DNA from: Betaproteobacteria bacterium
Lineage (GTDB): Bacteria; Pseudomonadota; Gammaproteobacteria; Burkholderiales; Rhodocyclaceae
Length of the DNA stretch: 64,000 bases
Direction of reading: 5' to 3'
Assembly (NCBI GenBank): GCA_012026675.1
Contig: VEPA01000254.1
Location: 1 to 64,000, forward strand
In this document: in pieces, positions 18,641 through 30,759 of the stretch
How the letters are laid out: each line of letters starts with the position of its first letter
Numbering within the stretch: position 1 is the first letter of the stretch
Position numbers and translations under genes: made by a program
The notes under the pieces: model-generated
The model's database searches: none
What the model was told of the DNA's origin: nothing
What the model saw: the letters and a program-made list of their open reading frames with translations, nothing else

Positions 18641-21103
18641 TTACTCTCGTTGCAGGCGCAAGGCATTGAGTACCACCAGAAGCGAACTGGCCGACATGCC
18701 GATACCGGCCATCCACGGGGTCACCCAGCCGGCCATGGCCAGCGGGATCGCGAGGAAATTGTAGGCGAATGCCCAAACTAGGTTCTGCTTCACGATACGT
18801 ACGGTATGCCGAGCCAGCGCCAGCCCCCCGGGCAGTGCTTGCAGATCATTGCCAAGCAGCACCACATCAGCATTGGCCCGCGCCAGATCGGCGCCGCCGC
18901 CCATGGCGATCGACACCTGCGCCTGTGCCAGCACCGGAGCGTCATTGCCGCCGTCGCCGCCCATCGCCACCGTCTCGCCGGCGGCCTGCAGGGCCTTGAT
19001 TGCGGCATGCTTGCCCTCCGGCGAAAGCCCGCCGCGGGCATCCGCGATTCCCAGCGCCGCACCCACCCGAGTGGCGGCAGCCGGCGCATCGCCACTGAAA
19101 ATCGACAGCTTGATGCCCGCTGCACAGAGTCCGACAGTCATGGCGACAGCCTCGGGACGCAAGCTGTCGCTCAAGCGGAAAAATGCCTGCCAACCGTCGG
19201 CACTGCCCAGCGCGATCACCGTATCGCCAGCGCCGACTATTGACGGAAGTTCAGGCGGAACAGCCAGGCCATGCAATGCGGCGACGAACTCCGGGCGGCC
19301 CAGTCGCCAGGCATGGCCGTCGATCATGCCCTCGACTCCCTCGCCGGTGATGGCACGCACTGCGGAAACCTCGATACCCGCGTCAGCGCCTCCCGCAGCC
19401 AGGGCACGCGCGATGGGATGCTCCGAGCCGCGTTCGAGCGCTGTCGCGATCGACAGTGCAAAGGCGGCCTCGCCGCGGACCGGAATGGCGGCGACCAGTT
19501 CCATGTGACCCACGGTCAGCGTGCCGGTCTTGTCGAAAATGAAACGATCGGCCCGTGCCATGGCCTCGATTGCATGGCCGCGCGTCACCAGCACGCCGCG
19601 GGCAGCCAGTGCGCCGGTCGCCACGGTCAACGCCGCCGGTGTCGCCAGCGACAGCGCACAGGGACAACTGACCACCAGCACGGCGACAAAAATCCACAGG
19701 GCACGCGAGGCATCGATCCACCACCAGGCCAATGCTGTCGCTACTGCCAGCACCAGCAGGGCAATGATGAAATGCGCGGCGACACGGTCCGCCAATTCCA
19801 CCAGGTGCGGCTTTTCTGCCGCGGCGCGCTCCATCAGGCGCTGGATGGCCGCCACGCGCGTGGCCTCGCCGACACGTTCGACGCGCATCACCAGCGGGCT
19901 CGCGGTATTCACGCTGCCGCCGATCAGCGTATCCCCGGCCCGCTTGGGCACCGGCCGGCTCTCGCCGGTCAGCAGGGATTCATCGGCGGCGCTCTCGCCA
20001 TCGAGCACTGTGCCATCGGCCGGCACCGTCTCGCCCGGCTTGACCTGCACCGCGTCACCGGCGCGCAATTCGGCCACGGCCACACGCTCGCCCGCGATAT
20101 CCGTAATGCTCAGCGGCCAACCGGGCAAGCGCGTGGCGAAGGCCGGAATGGCACGTGCCAGCGTCTCCACACTGCGCGCCGCCTTCTGCCGCGCCATCAT
20201 TTCCAGATAGCGCCCCGAAAGAAGGAAGAAGACGAACATGGTGACCGAATCGAAATACACCGCGCCCGCCGCGGTCAGCGTGGCCCACACACTGGCAGCG
20301 AAGGCGGCGCCGACGCCCAGCGCCACAGGTACGTCCATGCCGACGCGATGCAGCTTCAGGTCGCGCCAGGCGCTGACAAAGAAAGGTGCGGCCGAGTAGC
20401 CGATCACGGGCACGGTCAGGATCAGGCTGGCCCAGCGCATCAGTTGCTCGATGTCCGGCGTCATGTCGCCCTCAGTTCCCACCTGCGCGAGATACACGGG
20501 CACTGCGTACATCATCACCTGCATCATGCCGAAGCCGGCGACGAACAGGCGCCACAGCGCTGTCTTGCGTTCCTTCTGCGCCAGTTCCTCGGAGCGACCT
20601 ATGTCATAGGGATGGGCGCGGTAACCGATGGCGGCAATGGCTTCGAGAATCGCCGAAAGCTTCGTCACGCGCTCGTCCCAGCGCACCCGGGCGCGGCGCG
20701 TGGTGTAGTTGATGTCAATGGAAGTCACGCCGGGCTGGCGGCGCACATGCGACTCGTTGAGCCAGACGCAGGCCGCGCAGGTGATGCCTTCGAGGATCAG
20801 TGCCGCTTCCTGCTCGTGCTCGCCCGCCGCGCCCTCGGCCCGGCGCACGAAGTTTTTCTGTACATCAGGATGGTCGAACAGGACGAAATCGGCGACGATT
20901 TGCGGCAAGGCTTCGCGCGGGCTTTCCGGCATCGCGTCGCGGTGGCGGTAGTAGTCGGCCAGGCCATTGGCGACGATCGCCTGCGCCACCGCCTGGCAGC
21001 CGGCGCAGCACATCTCGCGCCGCTGCCCGCCGATCTCGATGGCGAAATCGACGCCCGCCGGAATCGGCAGGCCGCAGTGATAACAGGGCTCCTTATCGGC
21101 CAT
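18641..21103 (-). CDS. ccoI: Copper-translocating P-type ATPase for cbb3 assembly (CcoI/FixI)
   Basis: Cys-rich N-terminus PCYHCGLPIP, HMA (GITCAACVWLNE), TGES, SCPCALSLATP, FDKTGTLT; next to ccoS. Confidence 0.94.
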   Translation of the reverse strand: MADKEPCYHCGLPIPAGVDFAIEIGGQRREMCCAGCQAVAQAIVANGLADYYRHRDAMPESPREALPQIVADFVLFDHPDVQKNFVRRAEGAAGEHEQEAALILEGITCAACVWLNESHVRRQPGVTSIDINYTTRRARVRWDERVTKLSAILEAIAAIGYRAHPYDIGRSEELAQKERKTALWRLFVAGFGMMQVMMYAVPVYLAQVGTEGDMTPDIEQLMRWASLILTVPVIGYSAAPFFVSAWRDLKLHRVGMDVPVALGVGAAFAASVWATLTAAGAVYFDSVTMFVFFLLSGRYLEMMARQKAARSVETLARAIPAFATRLPGWPLSITDIAGERVAVAELRAGDAVQVKPGETVPADGTVLDGESAADESLLTGESRPVPKRAGDTLIGGSVNTASPLVMRVERVGEATRVAAIQRLMERAAAEKPHLVELADRVAAHFIIALLVLAVATALAWWWIDASRALWIFVAVLVVSCPCALSLATPAALTVATGALAARGVLVTRGHAIEAMARADRFIFDKTGTLTVGHMELVAAIPVRGEAAFALSIATALERGSEHPIARALAAGGADAGIEVSAVRAITGEGVEGMIDGHAWRLGRPEFVAALHGLAVPPELPSIVGAGDTVIALGSADGWQAFFRLSDSLRPEAVAMTVGLCAAGIKLSIFSGDAPAAATRVGAALGIADARGGLSPEGKHAAIKALQAAGETVAMGGDGGNDAPVLAQAQVSIAMGGGADLARANADVVLLGNDLQALPGGLALARHTVRIVKQNLVWAFAYNFLAIPLAMAGWVTPWMAGIGMSASSLLVVLNALRLQRE

Positions 21104-21129
21104 GATCAGGCCGGATCGTCAGAACGAAC

Positions 21130-21897
21130 TTACTTGGGCGCCATGCGGATGGCGCCATCGAGGCGGATCACCTCGCCGTTGAGCATCTCGTTCTCGACGA
21201 TATGCCGCACCAGTGCCGCGTATTCGGCCGGCTTGCCCAGCCGTGAAGGGAAGGGAACCATCTTGCCCAAGGCGTCCTGCACTTCCTGCGGCATGCCCAG
21301 CAGCATCGGCGTCTCGAAAATACCCGGCGCGATGGCCATCACGCGAATGCCGAAGCGCGCCAGTTCGCGCGCGACGGGCAGGGTCATGGCGACCACGCCG
21401 CCCTTCGACGCCGCGTAGGCCGCCTGACCGATCTGGCCGTCGTAGGCCGCCACCGAAGCGGTGCTGACGATCACGCCACGCTCGCCCGCCGCATTCGGCG
21501 CTCCCTGGCTCATGACTTCGGATGCAAGGCGGATCATGTTGAAGGATCCCACCAGATTCACGGTAACCGTCTTGGCAAAAGTATCCAGCGAATGCGGGCC
21601 AGTCTTGCCCAGCACCTTCTCCGCAGTGGCGATTCCGGCGCAATTCACCAGCCCCTGCAGTCCGCCAAATGCCGCCACCGCCGCGTCGACGCAGGCCTTG
21701 GCGCTTGCCTCTTCGGCGACATTGGTGGTGACAAAGTGCGCATTGGGCCCCAGTTCCGCCGCCAGTGCCTTGCCGGCGGCCTCGTTGAGGTCGGCCAGCA
21801 CCACTTTCGCTCCCTGTTCCACCAGCATCCGCCCGGTACCGGCGCCGAGACCCGAAGCACCGCCGGTGATGATGAAAACACTATCCTTGATCTGCAT
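21130..21897 (-). CDS. SDR-family oxidoreductase, 3-hydroxyacyl-CoA dehydrogenase type-2-like
   Basis: [69 protein letters not shown]. Confidence 0.9.
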   Translation of the reverse strand: MQIKDSVFIITGGASGLGAGTGRMLVEQGAKVVLADLNEAAGKALAAELGPNAHFVTTNVAEEASAKACVDAAVAAFGGLQGLVNCAGIATAEKVLGKTGPHSLDTFAKTVTVNLVGSFNMIRLASEVMSQGAPNAAGERGVIVSTASVAAYDGQIGQAAYAASKGGVVAMTLPVARELARFGIRVMAIAPGIFETPMLLGMPQEVQDALGKMVPFPSRLGKPAEYAALVRHIVENEMLNGEVIRLDGAIRMAPK

Positions 21898-21955
21898 GAC
21901 GACCCCTTGAAAGGATCAAGGCCTGCCGACCAAAATGGAGGCAGGCCCTGAAAAT

Positions 21956-22031
<76 letters not shown>

Positions 22032-22115
22032 GTCCTGAAAGGGTAGGAATTATAACTGCTGGTTCAGACCCATGGCAACGCGGCCCGCGCCTGCCGCCTC
22101 GCCGCGGATGCCCGT

Positions 22116-23048
22116 TCAGGCAAGCAATTCCTTCGGTAGTGGAAAATTGACGTTCTCGGCCACGCCGTCGAGCGTCTCGACGCTGCCGGCACCGAGTGCC
22201 CTTATCCGCTCGACCACGCCATTCACCAGTACCTCGGGCGCCGACGCGCCGGCCGTGACGCCGACCCGCGCATTGGGCCCGAGCCACGCGGCGTCGATCT
22301 GCTCCGCGCCATCGACCAGGTAGGCGGGAATGCCGCTGATTGCTGCCACCTCGCGCAAGCGGTTCGAATTCGAACTGTTCTTCGAGCCGACCACGATGAC
22401 CACATCGACCTTGCCGGCCATGGCCTTGACCGCATCCTGCCGGTTCTGCGTGGCGTAGCAGATGTCGTCCTTGCGCGGGCCGATGATGTTCGGAAAGCGG
22501 GCCATCAGCGCGTGCACGATCACCCGTGCATCGTCGACCGACAAGGTGGTCTGCGTAACATAGGCCAGCGGCGCCGTTCCGCCGGCGCCGACTTCCAGCC
22601 GTGCCACATCGTCGACATTTTCCACCAGGTACATCTGGCCGGTCGCCTGACCCATGGTGCCTTCGCCCTCCGGGTGGCCTTTATGGCCGATCATCACGAC
22701 TTCGTAACCCTGCTTGTGCAGGCGCGCAACTTCCAGATGCACCTTGGTCACCAGCGGACAGGTGGCATCGAACACCTTGAGGCCGCGCTGATCCGCCTCG
22801 ATGCGCACCGACTGCGGCACGCCATGGGCGCTGAATATCACCGTGGCACCGTCCGGCACCTCGGCCAGTTCCTCGACGAACACCGCGCCCTTGGCCTTGA
22901 GGCCATCGACCACGTAGCGGTTGTGCACCACTTCGTGGCGTACGTAGATCGGCGCGCCGAACTTTTCCAGCGCACGCTCGACAATGGCAATCGCGCGCTC
23001 GACGCCGGCACAAAACCCACGGGGGTTGGCAAGAAGTATCTGCATCAC
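22116..23048 (-). CDS. ispH: 4-hydroxy-3-methylbut-2-enyl diphosphate reductase
   Basis: [27 protein letters not shown]...[27 protein letters not shown]. Confidence 0.97.
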   Translation of the reverse strand: MMQILLANPRGFCAGVERAIAIVERALEKFGAPIYVRHEVVHNRYVVDGLKAKGAVFVEELAEVPDGATVIFSAHGVPQSVRIEADQRGLKVFDATCPLVTKVHLEVARLHKQGYEVVMIGHKGHPEGEGTMGQATGQMYLVENVDDVARLEVGAGGTAPLAYVTQTTLSVDDARVIVHALMARFPNIIGPRKDDICYATQNRQDAVKAMAGKVDVVIVVGSKNSSNSNRLREVAAISGIPAYLVDGAEQIDAAWLGPNARVGVTAGASAPEVLVNGVVERIRALGAGSVETLDGVAENVNFPLPKELLA

Positions 23049-23476
23049 ATGATCCCCAGGATCTCGACTTCAAAACGGATGGCTTTTCCCGCCAGCGGAT
23101 GGTTGAAGTCCACCAGCACTGCCTCGGCATCCAGTTCGCGGACCATGCCGGTGAACTTGTCTCCCGCCGGCGAGGAGAACTCGATCAAACCATGAAGTTC
23201 AGGTGTCGAACCCGTTGGCAGGTCGGCGACGCCGATGCGCTGGACAAGCTGCGGATTGTGCGCACCGAAGGCCTGGTCGGGATCGAGCAGGAAGACGTGG
23301 CGCTCGCCCGGGGCGATGCCGATAATGCAGCGTTCGAGCATCGGTGCCAGTTCCCCGGTACCGAGCTGCAGGGTGGCCGGGCCGGTGTCGAAGGTGCTTA
23401 CCAGTTCGATGTCGTCGCTGTTGGCAACGCGGTAGTGCAAGGCAATGTAGCTGTCGGGCTGAACGGTTTCGCTCAC
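23045..23476 (-). CDS. fkpB: FKBP-type peptidyl-prolyl cis-trans isomerase (SlpA/FkpB)
   Basis: GTG start; [59 protein letters not shown]; between lspA and ispH. Confidence 0.92.
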   Translation of the reverse strand: MSETVQPDSYIALHYRVANSDDIELVSTFDTGPATLQLGTGELAPMLERCIIGIAPGERHVFLLDPDQAFGAHNPQLVQRIGVADLPTGSTPELHGLIEFSSPAGDKFTGMVRELDAEAVLVDFNHPLAGKAIRFEVEILGIM

Positions 23477-23970
23477 GGATCTTCCTTGGGCTGGCGCCAT
23501 TGATGCAGGAGCATCAGGGCGACGCCGACGGTGATGGCCGAATCGGCCACGTTGAAAGCAGGCCAATGATAGCCCGCCACGTGAAAATCGAGAAAATCGA
23601 CCACCGCGTCAAAACGCAGGCGGTCGATCACATTGCCGATCGCGCCGCCCAGGATCAGGGACAGGGCAACCGGCAGCAGCCGTTCCTGGGCGTGGCGACG
23701 CAGCAGGCTCAGGAGCCAGGCCGAAATGCCCAGCGCGAGGATGACAAAGAACCACTTTTGCCAGCCGCCGGCACCAGCCAGAAAGCTGAAGGCCGCCCCG
23801 GAGTTGTGAACCAGGACGAGGTTGAAGAATGGCGTCACGCTCTGGCTTTCCATCAGGCGAAAGCTCCCCAGCACCCAGGCCTTGCTGGCCTGGTCGAGCA
23901 ACACCACGAATGCCGCCAGAACCAGCCAGAACGTCAGCCTAGGCAATCCCGCGCGCCTCGCCGTTGCCAA
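23473..23970 (-). CDS. lspA: Lipoprotein signal peptidase (signal peptidase II)
   Basis: [64 protein letters not shown]. Likely TTG start overlapping ileS 3' end; start uncertain. Confidence 0.92.
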   Translation of the reverse strand: MATARRAGLPRLTFWLVLAAFVVLLDQASKAWVLGSFRLMESQSVTPFFNLVLVHNSGAAFSFLAGAGGWQKWFFVILALGISAWLLSLLRRHAQERLLPVALSLILGGAIGNVIDRLRFDAVVDFLDFHVAGYHWPAFNVADSAITVGVALMLLHQWRQPKEDP

Positions 23971-26749
23971 ACAGGTTGGACGTGCAGCGTCCGCACAGTT
24001 CGGGGTGCTCGGCATCCTGGCCGACATCCTCGCGCCAGTGCCAGCAGCGTGCGCACTTGGCATGGGCACTGGCGACGGCCTCGACGCCGACACCGCTCGC
24101 CGTCTCGCCGGCGCCGACTTTCTCCAGCGTCACCTTCGAGCAGATAAGAACGAACTTCAGGTCGTCGCCCAGCGAGGCGAGCAAATCGTAGCTTGCGGCG
24201 TCGGCGCGCAAATTCACTTCAGCCTGCAGCGAGGACCCGATCTTGCCGGCCGAGCGCAGTTCTTCGAGGGTTCTGGCGACGTCGCCGCGCACCGCGCGTA
24301 TCGCCTGCCACCGTGCCACCAGCGCCGACTCTTCGGCCTGTTCCGGCAGCGAGTGCCAGGTGGCGAGCATCACGCTGTCGCCCTGTTTCAGCGTGGCCCA
24401 GATTTCCTCGGCGGTGAAGGACATCACCGGCGCCATCAGCCGCGTCACGCTCTGCAGTATGTGCCACAGCGCGCTTTGTGCCGAGCGGCGGGCACGTGAA
24501 TTTTCCGCGGCCGTGTAGAGACGGTCCTTGAGAATGTCGAGGTAAAAGGCGCCAAGGTCTTCCGAACAGAAGTTCATCAGCGCCTGCACCACCTTGTGGA
24601 ATTCGAAGCGTTCGTAGTCCGCGGTGCATTGCGTCTGCAGCCTTCGCGCGAGCGCTAGGGCATAGCGGTCCACTTCCAGCCATTCGGCGGGCGGCAGCAT
24701 CTGTGTCGTTGCGTCGAAATCCGCCGTGTTGGCGAGCAGAAAGCGCAGCGTATTACGCAGGCGGCGATAGACCTCGACCACACGCGGCAGGATGGTCTTC
24801 TCGTCGATCGACAACTCGCCGGAATAGTCGGTGCTGGCCACCCAAAGGCGAAGGATCTCGGCGCCCAGGGTATCGGAGATCTTCTGCGGCGCGACAACGT
24901 TGCCCTTCGACTTGGACATCTTCATGCCCTTGCCGTCGACCACGAAGCCGTGGGTCAGCAGGGCCTTGTAGGGCGCGCGGCCGTCGATCGCGGCACCGGG
25001 CAGCAAGGACGAATGGAACCAGCCGCGATGCTGGTCCGAACCCTCGAGGTAGAGGTCGGCCGGGTAGGGCGACTCCGCCGCGTGCGAGCCGCGCAGCACC
25101 GTGCGATGCGTGGTGCCCGAATCGAACCAGACATCGAGCGTGTCGCGCATCTTGTCGTAGTTCGCCGCATCGGCGCCGAGCAGTTCGGCCGCGTCGAGTT
25201 TGAACCAGGCGTCGATGCCCTCCTGCTCGATGCGCTGCGCCACGGCTTCGAGCAGTTCCAGCGTGCGCGGATGCGGCTCGCCGCTTTCCTTGTGAAGGAA
25301 GAAGGGGATCGGCACGCCCCAGTTGCGCTGGCGCGAGACGCACCAATCGGGCCGGTTGGCGATCATCGCATGCAGCCGCGCCTTGCCCCAGTCGGGATAG
25401 AAGGTGGTTGCTTCGACGGCAGCCAGCGCCTTGTCACGCAGGCTGCCGCCCCCGTCGACCGGCATCCGGTTCATTCCCACGAACCACTGGGTAGTGGCGC
25501 GATAGATGATCGGCGTCTTGTGGCGCCAGCAGTGCATGTAGCTATGCACGATCTCGCTGCTGGCGAATAGGCTGCCGACCTCGGCCAGCTTCTCGATGAT
25601 GGCCGCATTGGCCTTCCAGACGAACATGCCGCCGAAGAAGGGCAGGCTCGCGGCAAACACGCCATCGCCCTGTACCGGAGTCAGGATCTCGTCGTTGTGC
25701 ATGCCGTGCTTGCGACACGACTCGAAGTCTTCCAGACCATAGGCCGGCGCGCTGTGCACGATGCCGGTACCGGTGTCGAGCGTGACGTAGTCGCCCAGAT
25801 AGACGGGCGAGGCACGGTCGTAGAATGGATGGCGGAACTTCACCATGGAGAGCGCAGCGCCATGACAGGCGCCTAACACCTCGCCATCGAGGCCGAAGCG
25901 CTGCAGCGCTGCGCCGCGCAGTTCGGCGGCGAGGATGATGAAGCCACGCGTGGTCTTCACCAGTTCGTAGGTGAAATCGGGGTGCATGTTGAGCGCCTGG
26001 TTCGAGGGAATGGTCCAGGGCGTGGTGGTCCAGATCACCGTCCAGCAGTCGCCCTCTGGCAGCGCAGCGATGCCGAAGGCATGGGCGACGCGATCGCGAT
26101 CGGCGGCATCGAGACGGAAACCGACATCAATCGCCGGCGACTTCTTGTCGGCGTACTCGACCTCGGCCTCGGCCAGTGCCGAACCGCAATCGAAGCACCA
26201 ATTGACGGGCTTGAGGCCCTTGAACAGGTAGCCGGTTTTATACAAGTCGCCGACCGCACGAATCTCGTCGGCCTCGTTCCTGAAGGCCATGGTGAGATAG
26301 GGATTGCCCCAGTCGCCGAGCACGCCGAGGCGGATGAAATCCTTCTTCTGCCGTTCCACCTGCTCGGCGGCGAAGCTGCGGCAAAGTTCGCGCGCCTGGT
26401 CGGCCGGCAGATGCTTGCCGTGGGTCTTTTCGATCTGGTGTTCGATCGGCAGGCCATGGCAGTCCCAGCCCGGCACATAGGGTGCGTCGAAGCCGGCCAA
26501 AGGCTTGGCGCGGACGATGATGTCCTTGAGGATCTTGTTCACCGCATGGCCGATATGGATGTCGCCATTGGCATAGGGTGGGCCGTCATGCAGGACGAAG
26601 CGCGGACGCCCTTTGGCTGCGGCGCGGATCTTCTGGTAGAGCTTCTGCTCCTGCCACTGGGCGAGCCAGCCCGGCGCGCGCTTGGCGAGATCGCCGCGCA
26701 TCGGGAAGGGCGTATCGGGCATGTTGAGGGTCTTGCGGTAATCAGCCAT
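23939..26749 (-). CDS. ileS: Isoleucyl-tRNA synthetase
   Basis: [30 protein letters not shown]-type [25 protein letters not shown]-terminal zinc site. Confidence 0.97.
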   Translation of the reverse strand: MADYRKTLNMPDTPFPMRGDLAKRAPGWLAQWQEQKLYQKIRAAAKGRPRFVLHDGPPYANGDIHIGHAVNKILKDIIVRAKPLAGFDAPYVPGWDCHGLPIEHQIEKTHGKHLPADQARELCRSFAAEQVERQKKDFIRLGVLGDWGNPYLTMAFRNEADEIRAVGDLYKTGYLFKGLKPVNWCFDCGSALAEAEVEYADKKSPAIDVGFRLDAADRDRVAHAFGIAALPEGDCWTVIWTTTPWTIPSNQALNMHPDFTYELVKTTRGFIILAAELRGAALQRFGLDGEVLGACHGAALSMVKFRHPFYDRASPVYLGDYVTLDTGTGIVHSAPAYGLEDFESCRKHGMHNDEILTPVQGDGVFAASLPFFGGMFVWKANAAIIEKLAEVGSLFASSEIVHSYMHCWRHKTPIIYRATTQWFVGMNRMPVDGGGSLRDKALAAVEATTFYPDWGKARLHAMIANRPDWCVSRQRNWGVPIPFFLHKESGEPHPRTLELLEAVAQRIEQEGIDAWFKLDAAELLGADAANYDKMRDTLDVWFDSGTTHRTVLRGSHAAESPYPADLYLEGSDQHRGWFHSSLLPGAAIDGRAPYKALLTHGFVVDGKGMKMSKSKGNVVAPQKISDTLGAEILRLWVASTDYSGELSIDEKTILPRVVEVYRRLRNTLRFLLANTADFDATTQMLPPAEWLEVDRYALALARRLQTQCTADYERFEFHKVVQALMNFCSEDLGAFYLDILKDRLYTAAENSRARRSAQSALWHILQSVTRLMAPVMSFTAEEIWATLKQGDSVMLATWHSLPEQAEESALVARWQAIRAVRGDVARTLEELRSAGKIGSSLQAEVNLRADAASYDLLASLGDDLKFVLICSKVTLEKVGAGETASGVGVEAVASAHAKCARCWHWREDVGQDAEHPELCGRCTSNLFGNGEARGIA

Positions 26750-27689
26750 GGGTCTTGCTGCCATTTTTGAGCTCGAAATAAGCGCGCACGTCAGCAACGT
26801 CGCGGGCGATCTGCGCCTTGAGGGCGTCGAGGGACTCGAACTTCGCCTCGTTGCGCAGCTTGTGCAGGAATTTGACATCGACGTGGGCACCGTAGATGTC
26901 GCGGTCGAAATCCAGCAGATGGACTTCCAGCACCGGCTTCATTCCTTCTGCCACGGTGGGCCGCACGCCGATGTTGGCGGCGCCGGGCAGGGGCTGTGCA
27001 TCAATGCCCGAGACCGTGACGGCAAACACGCCCGCGAGCGGCAGGCGCTTGCGCCGAACCTGGATGTTGGCCGTGGGAAAGCCGATGCTGCGGCCGAGCT
27101 TCTTGCCGTCCATGACGCGCCCGGCGATGACGAAGGCGCGCCCCAGCAGTTCCTCGGCGTGCTCGATGTTGCCGCTTGCCAGTGCCTCGCGCACGGCGGA
27201 ACTGGAAACCCGGACGCCGCCGAAGTCGACCGTGCGCATGGCCTCGACCACGAAACGGTGCTCCTGCCCGGCACGTTGCAGCAGGGCGAAATCGCCGCCG
27301 CGCGCCTTGCCGAAGCGGAAGTCGTCGCCGATGATCAGGTGCCGCACCGAACGCCCGCGCACCAGGATTTTCTCGATGAACTGCTCCCCCGTCAGCGCCG
27401 CCAACTTGCGGACGAAGCGGCAGCCATGTACGCGATCGACGCCTGCCTCAGCCTGCAGTGCTTTTTTGTCGCGCTGGCGGGCCAGCCGCGCCGGCGCCTG
27501 CTCGGGAGCGAACAGCTCGCGCGGATGCGGCTCGAAGGTGAGCACCGTCGCCGGCAACGCGAGTTCGCGCGCCTTGGCCGTCAACTCGGCAAGTAGCGCG
27601 CGATGGCCGCGATGCACGCCATCGAAATTGCCGATGGTGAGTACCGTCGACGTCGTCGCCCGCTCGGGAACACCGCGAAAAACCAGCAT
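26742..27689 (-). CDS. ribF: Bifunctional riboflavin kinase/FAD synthetase
   Basis: [51 protein letters not shown]. Confidence 0.95.
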   Translation of the reverse strand: MLVFRGVPERATTSTVLTIGNFDGVHRGHRALLAELTAKARELALPATVLTFEPHPRELFAPEQAPARLARQRDKKALQAEAGVDRVHGCRFVRKLAALTGEQFIEKILVRGRSVRHLIIGDDFRFGKARGGDFALLQRAGQEHRFVVEAMRTVDFGGVRVSSSAVREALASGNIEHAEELLGRAFVIAGRVMDGKKLGRSIGFPTANIQVRRKRLPLAGVFAVTVSGIDAQPLPGAANIGVRPTVAEGMKPVLEVHLLDFDRDIYGAHVDVKFLHKLRNEAKFESLDALKAQIARDVADVRAYFELKNGSKTHG

Positions 27690-27940
27690 GGGATTTAACG
27701 TGAATTGACTCGTTCGGAGCGACGGGTGATAGCCGAGCGAAGCGAGCAAATCGGTAGCCTCCCCGTGAGGGGAGGATGGGAGGGGAGGGCCTTCAATTCG
27801 CTTTTCGCGTGTTCCATCATCAGGTGTGCCGTGTCACTTCTGCGTAAAAGTGAGACTGCAAGGAAAGCAGGCGATTATATCAAGCTAAGCGCTCGCGACC
27901 GGAACCCGCAAACCATTGCTGCAGAGATTTCGGGCCGTGA

Positions 27941-29209
27941 TCAATCCAGCCGAGCCAGCTTCGACTTGGCCAGCGGCGGGTTCTTGGCGAAGTAGCGGCG
28001 GATCCCTTTCAGTATGGCCTCGGCCATACGCTCCTGATAGGCCTCGTCGTTCAGCCGCGCCTCTTCCTCGGGATTGGAGATGAAGGCCGTTTCGATCAGG
28101 ATCGAGGGAATGTCCGGCGCCTTGAGCACGGCGAAGCCGGCCTGCTCCACCTGGGCCTTGTGCAGGGTGTTGATGCGGCCGAGTTCACCCAGCACGTCCT
28201 TGCCCAGCTTGAGGCTGTCGTTGATGGTCGCTGTCTGTGACAGGTCGAGCAGGGTCCGCGCCAGATACGGGTCCTTGACCCCGAGGTTCACGCCGCCGAC
28301 CAGGTCGGCCGCATTTTCCTTGTTCGCTAGCCAGCGCGCGGCCGAACTCGAGGCGCCGGTTTCGGACAGGGCGAAAACGCTGGACCCTCGCGCCGTGCTC
28401 TTGACGAAGGCATCGGCGTGCACCGAGACGAAGAGATCGGCCTGCACCCGGCGCGCCTTCTGCACGCGGCTCTGCAGCGGAATGAAATAGTCGCCGTCGC
28501 GCGTCAGCACCGAGCGCATGTTGGGCGTGGCGTCGATCTTCTCCTTCAGCCGCCGCGCCACCGACAGCGTCACGTTCTTCTCGTAGCTGCCGCCGCGCCC
28601 GATAGCGCCGGGATCTTCGCCGCCATGGCCGGGGTCGAGGACGATGGTCACCAGGCGCGCCACCTCGGGTTTTTGCGCCGGCTTCTCGGCTTCCTGCACG
28701 GCCGGCGGACTGCCCGACTTCTGATCCGACTTCAAGGGCGGTTCGCCGGATTTTTCCAGCAGCGCCATCAGGGGATCGACCGGTTCCAGCGGATACAGGT
28801 CGAGCACCAGGCGATGGCCATACTCGCCGACCGGTTGCAGCGAAAACACCTGGGGCTTGACCTCGCCCTTGAGTTCGATGACCAGGCGCACCACGCCTGG
28901 CTTGTTGCGTCCGGCACGGATCAGCTTGATGTAGGGGTCGGAGTCGAGAATCTTCGAGGGCAGCATCTGCAGCACCGAATTGAACTCGACGCCTTCGAGA
29001 TCGACCACCAGCCGCTCCGGGTCTTTGACCAGCAAGTGGGAATAGCGGATCGGCTGATCGTGTTCCAGCGTCACCCGCGTGTAGTCGCGCGCCGGCCAGA
29101 CCCGCACGGCGAGAATGCTGCTGATTGCCGTGGCACCGGCGCCGACTCTTGAGACCAGCAGCGTCAGGCTGGCGGCGGCAAACTTGAGGACTTCACGCCG
29201 GCGAGGCAT
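27941..29209 (-). CDS. amiC: N-acetylmuramoyl-L-alanine amidase with AMIN domain
   Basis: TAT-like MPRRREVLKFAAASL; VLDPGHGGEDPGAIGRGGSYEKNVTLSVARRL; VSVHADAF; PSILIETAFISNPEEE. Confidence 0.92.
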   Translation of the reverse strand: MPRRREVLKFAAASLTLLVSRVGAGATAISSILAVRVWPARDYTRVTLEHDQPIRYSHLLVKDPERLVVDLEGVEFNSVLQMLPSKILDSDPYIKLIRAGRNKPGVVRLVIELKGEVKPQVFSLQPVGEYGHRLVLDLYPLEPVDPLMALLEKSGEPPLKSDQKSGSPPAVQEAEKPAQKPEVARLVTIVLDPGHGGEDPGAIGRGGSYEKNVTLSVARRLKEKIDATPNMRSVLTRDGDYFIPLQSRVQKARRVQADLFVSVHADAFVKSTARGSSVFALSETGASSSAARWLANKENAADLVGGVNLGVKDPYLARTLLDLSQTATINDSLKLGKDVLGELGRINTLHKAQVEQAGFAVLKAPDIPSILIETAFISNPEEEARLNDEAYQERMAEAILKGIRRYFAKNPPLAKSKLARLD

Positions 29210-29664
29210 GTCCGTCCCCTCGCGCTGGCCGCACTGAGGCAAGCGCTGCGGCCTTCGCCCGACACTCCGGCGATGACGCGCAACTCGATCTGCATATCGA
29301 CGGGCGGCAGGTAAGGCGCGGCCTTGTCGGGCCATTCGACCAGACAAATCCCGTTTCCTGAAAAATATTCGTCGAGCCCCGCATCGAGATATTCTTCCGC
29401 CTGATTGAATCTATAAAAATCAAAGTGATAGAAGTGTAATCCAGAAATGGCATGAACTTCAAGCAGCGTGTAAGTCGGACTTTTCACCGGGCCCGTTTCG
29501 CCGGCGGCGCGCAACAGTCCGCGCACCAGCGTGGTCTTGCCCGCGCCAAGGTCGCCTTCGAGCCCGATCACCATGCCCGGCGCCAGATGGGCTGCCAGTG
29601 CTGCGCCCAGCGCGAGGGTGGCGGCCTCGTCGGGCAGGGCTAACGTAAGATGGTCGGCATGCAT
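29164..29664 (-). CDS. tsaE: tRNA threonylcarbamoyladenosine biosynthesis ATPase TsaE
   Basis: MHADHLTLALPDEAATLALGAALA...LEGDLGAGKTTLVRGLLRAAGETGPVKSPTYTLLE...FYHFDFYR. Confidence 0.93.
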   Translation of the reverse strand: MHADHLTLALPDEAATLALGAALAAHLAPGMVIGLEGDLGAGKTTLVRGLLRAAGETGPVKSPTYTLLEVHAISGLHFYHFDFYRFNQAEEYLDAGLDEYFSGNGICLVEWPDKAAPYLPPVDMQIELRVIAGVSGEGRSACLSAASARGRTCLAGVKSSSLPPPA

Positions 29665-30759
29665 GAGATCGATAAGAATCCGGGGCTGAAGGACAACATA
29701 CGACGCTGGGGCACAGACCTCGGCTTCGACGCCATCGGCTTTTCCGGGGTCGACGTCGCCGATGCCGAACAGAACCTCAACGCATGGCTCGCCGCCGGTT
29801 GCCATGGCGAAATGGATTATATGGCCGCGCATGTGACCGACAAGGGAAACAAGCGCGCGCTGCCGGCCGAACTGGTGCCCGGCACGCGCAGCATCATCAC
29901 CGCCCGCATGAACTACCGTCCCGCCGCCGCCGACTCTGTCGAGATACTGGGCAACGGCGAACGCGCCTTCATTTCGCGCTACGCCGTCGGCCGCGATTAT
30001 CACAAGTTGTTGCGCAGCCGCCTGCAGAAACTCGCCGAGCGCATCACCCGCGAGGTCGGCTGCTTCGCCTATCGCGTGTTCACCGACTCGGCGCCGGTCA
30101 TGGAGGTCGGCCTGGCGCGGAACAGCGGACTTGGCTGGCGCGGCAAGCACACGCTGCTGCTCGATCGCAAGGCGGGTTCCTGGTTTTTCCTCGGCGAAAT
30201 CCATACCGACCTGAAGCTCACAACGGACACGCCGGTCACCGATCACTGCGGCACCTGTACCGCCTGCCTCGCCGCCTGCCCGACCCAAGCCATCGTCGCA
30301 CCCTACCGGCTCGATGCGCGCCTGTGCATTTCCTACCTCACGATCGAGCACAAGAGCAGCATCCCCGAGGCGCTGCGACCACTGCTGGGTAACCGCATCT
30401 ACGGCTGCGACGATTGCCAGCTGGCCTGTCCGTGGAACCGTTTTGCACCGCTGACACGCGAGAGCGATTTCGCGCCGCGCCACGGGCTCGATCAGGCCAC
30501 GCTGGTCGAGCTGTTCGCCTGGGACGAAACGGAGTTCGACCAGCGTCTGGCCGGTTCGCCGATCCGCCGCATCGGCCATGAACGTTGGCTACGCAATATC
30601 GCGCTGGCGCTGGGCAATGCCCCCACCAGCGATGAAGTCCTTGGCGCGCTCCGCTCGCGCGCCCAGCATCCGTCAAAGCTGGTGCGCGAACACGTGGCCT
30701 GGGCGCTGGAACGGCACGCCGCGGCTACGCCCCGCACAAGCGACGCCGCGTCGTCCTAG
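29650..30759 (+). CDS. queG: Epoxyqueuosine reductase
   Basis: HCGTCTACLAACPTQAIVAPYRLDARLCISYLTIEHKSSIP...YGCDDCQLACPWNRFA. Confidence 0.95.
   Translation: MVGMHEIDKNPGLKDNIRRWGTDLGFDAIGFSGVDVADAEQNLNAWLAAGCHGEMDYMAAHVTDKGNKRALPAELVPGTRSIITARMNYRPAAADSVEILGNGERAFISRYAVGRDYHKLLRSRLQKLAERITREVGCFAYRVFTDSAPVMEVGLARNSGLGWRGKHTLLLDRKAGSWFFLGEIHTDLKLTTDTPVTDHCGTCTACLAACPTQAIVAPYRLDARLCISYLTIEHKSSIPEALRPLLGNRIYGCDDCQLACPWNRFAPLTRESDFAPRHGLDQATLVELFAWDETEFDQRLAGSPIRRIGHERWLRNIALALGNAPTSDEVLGALRSRAQHPSKLVREHVAWALERHAAATPRTSDAASS

Noticed and set aside
19271-21418. 715-aa plus-strand ORF
   Set aside because: Antisense to full-length ccoI; composition typical of GC-rich shadow ORFs.
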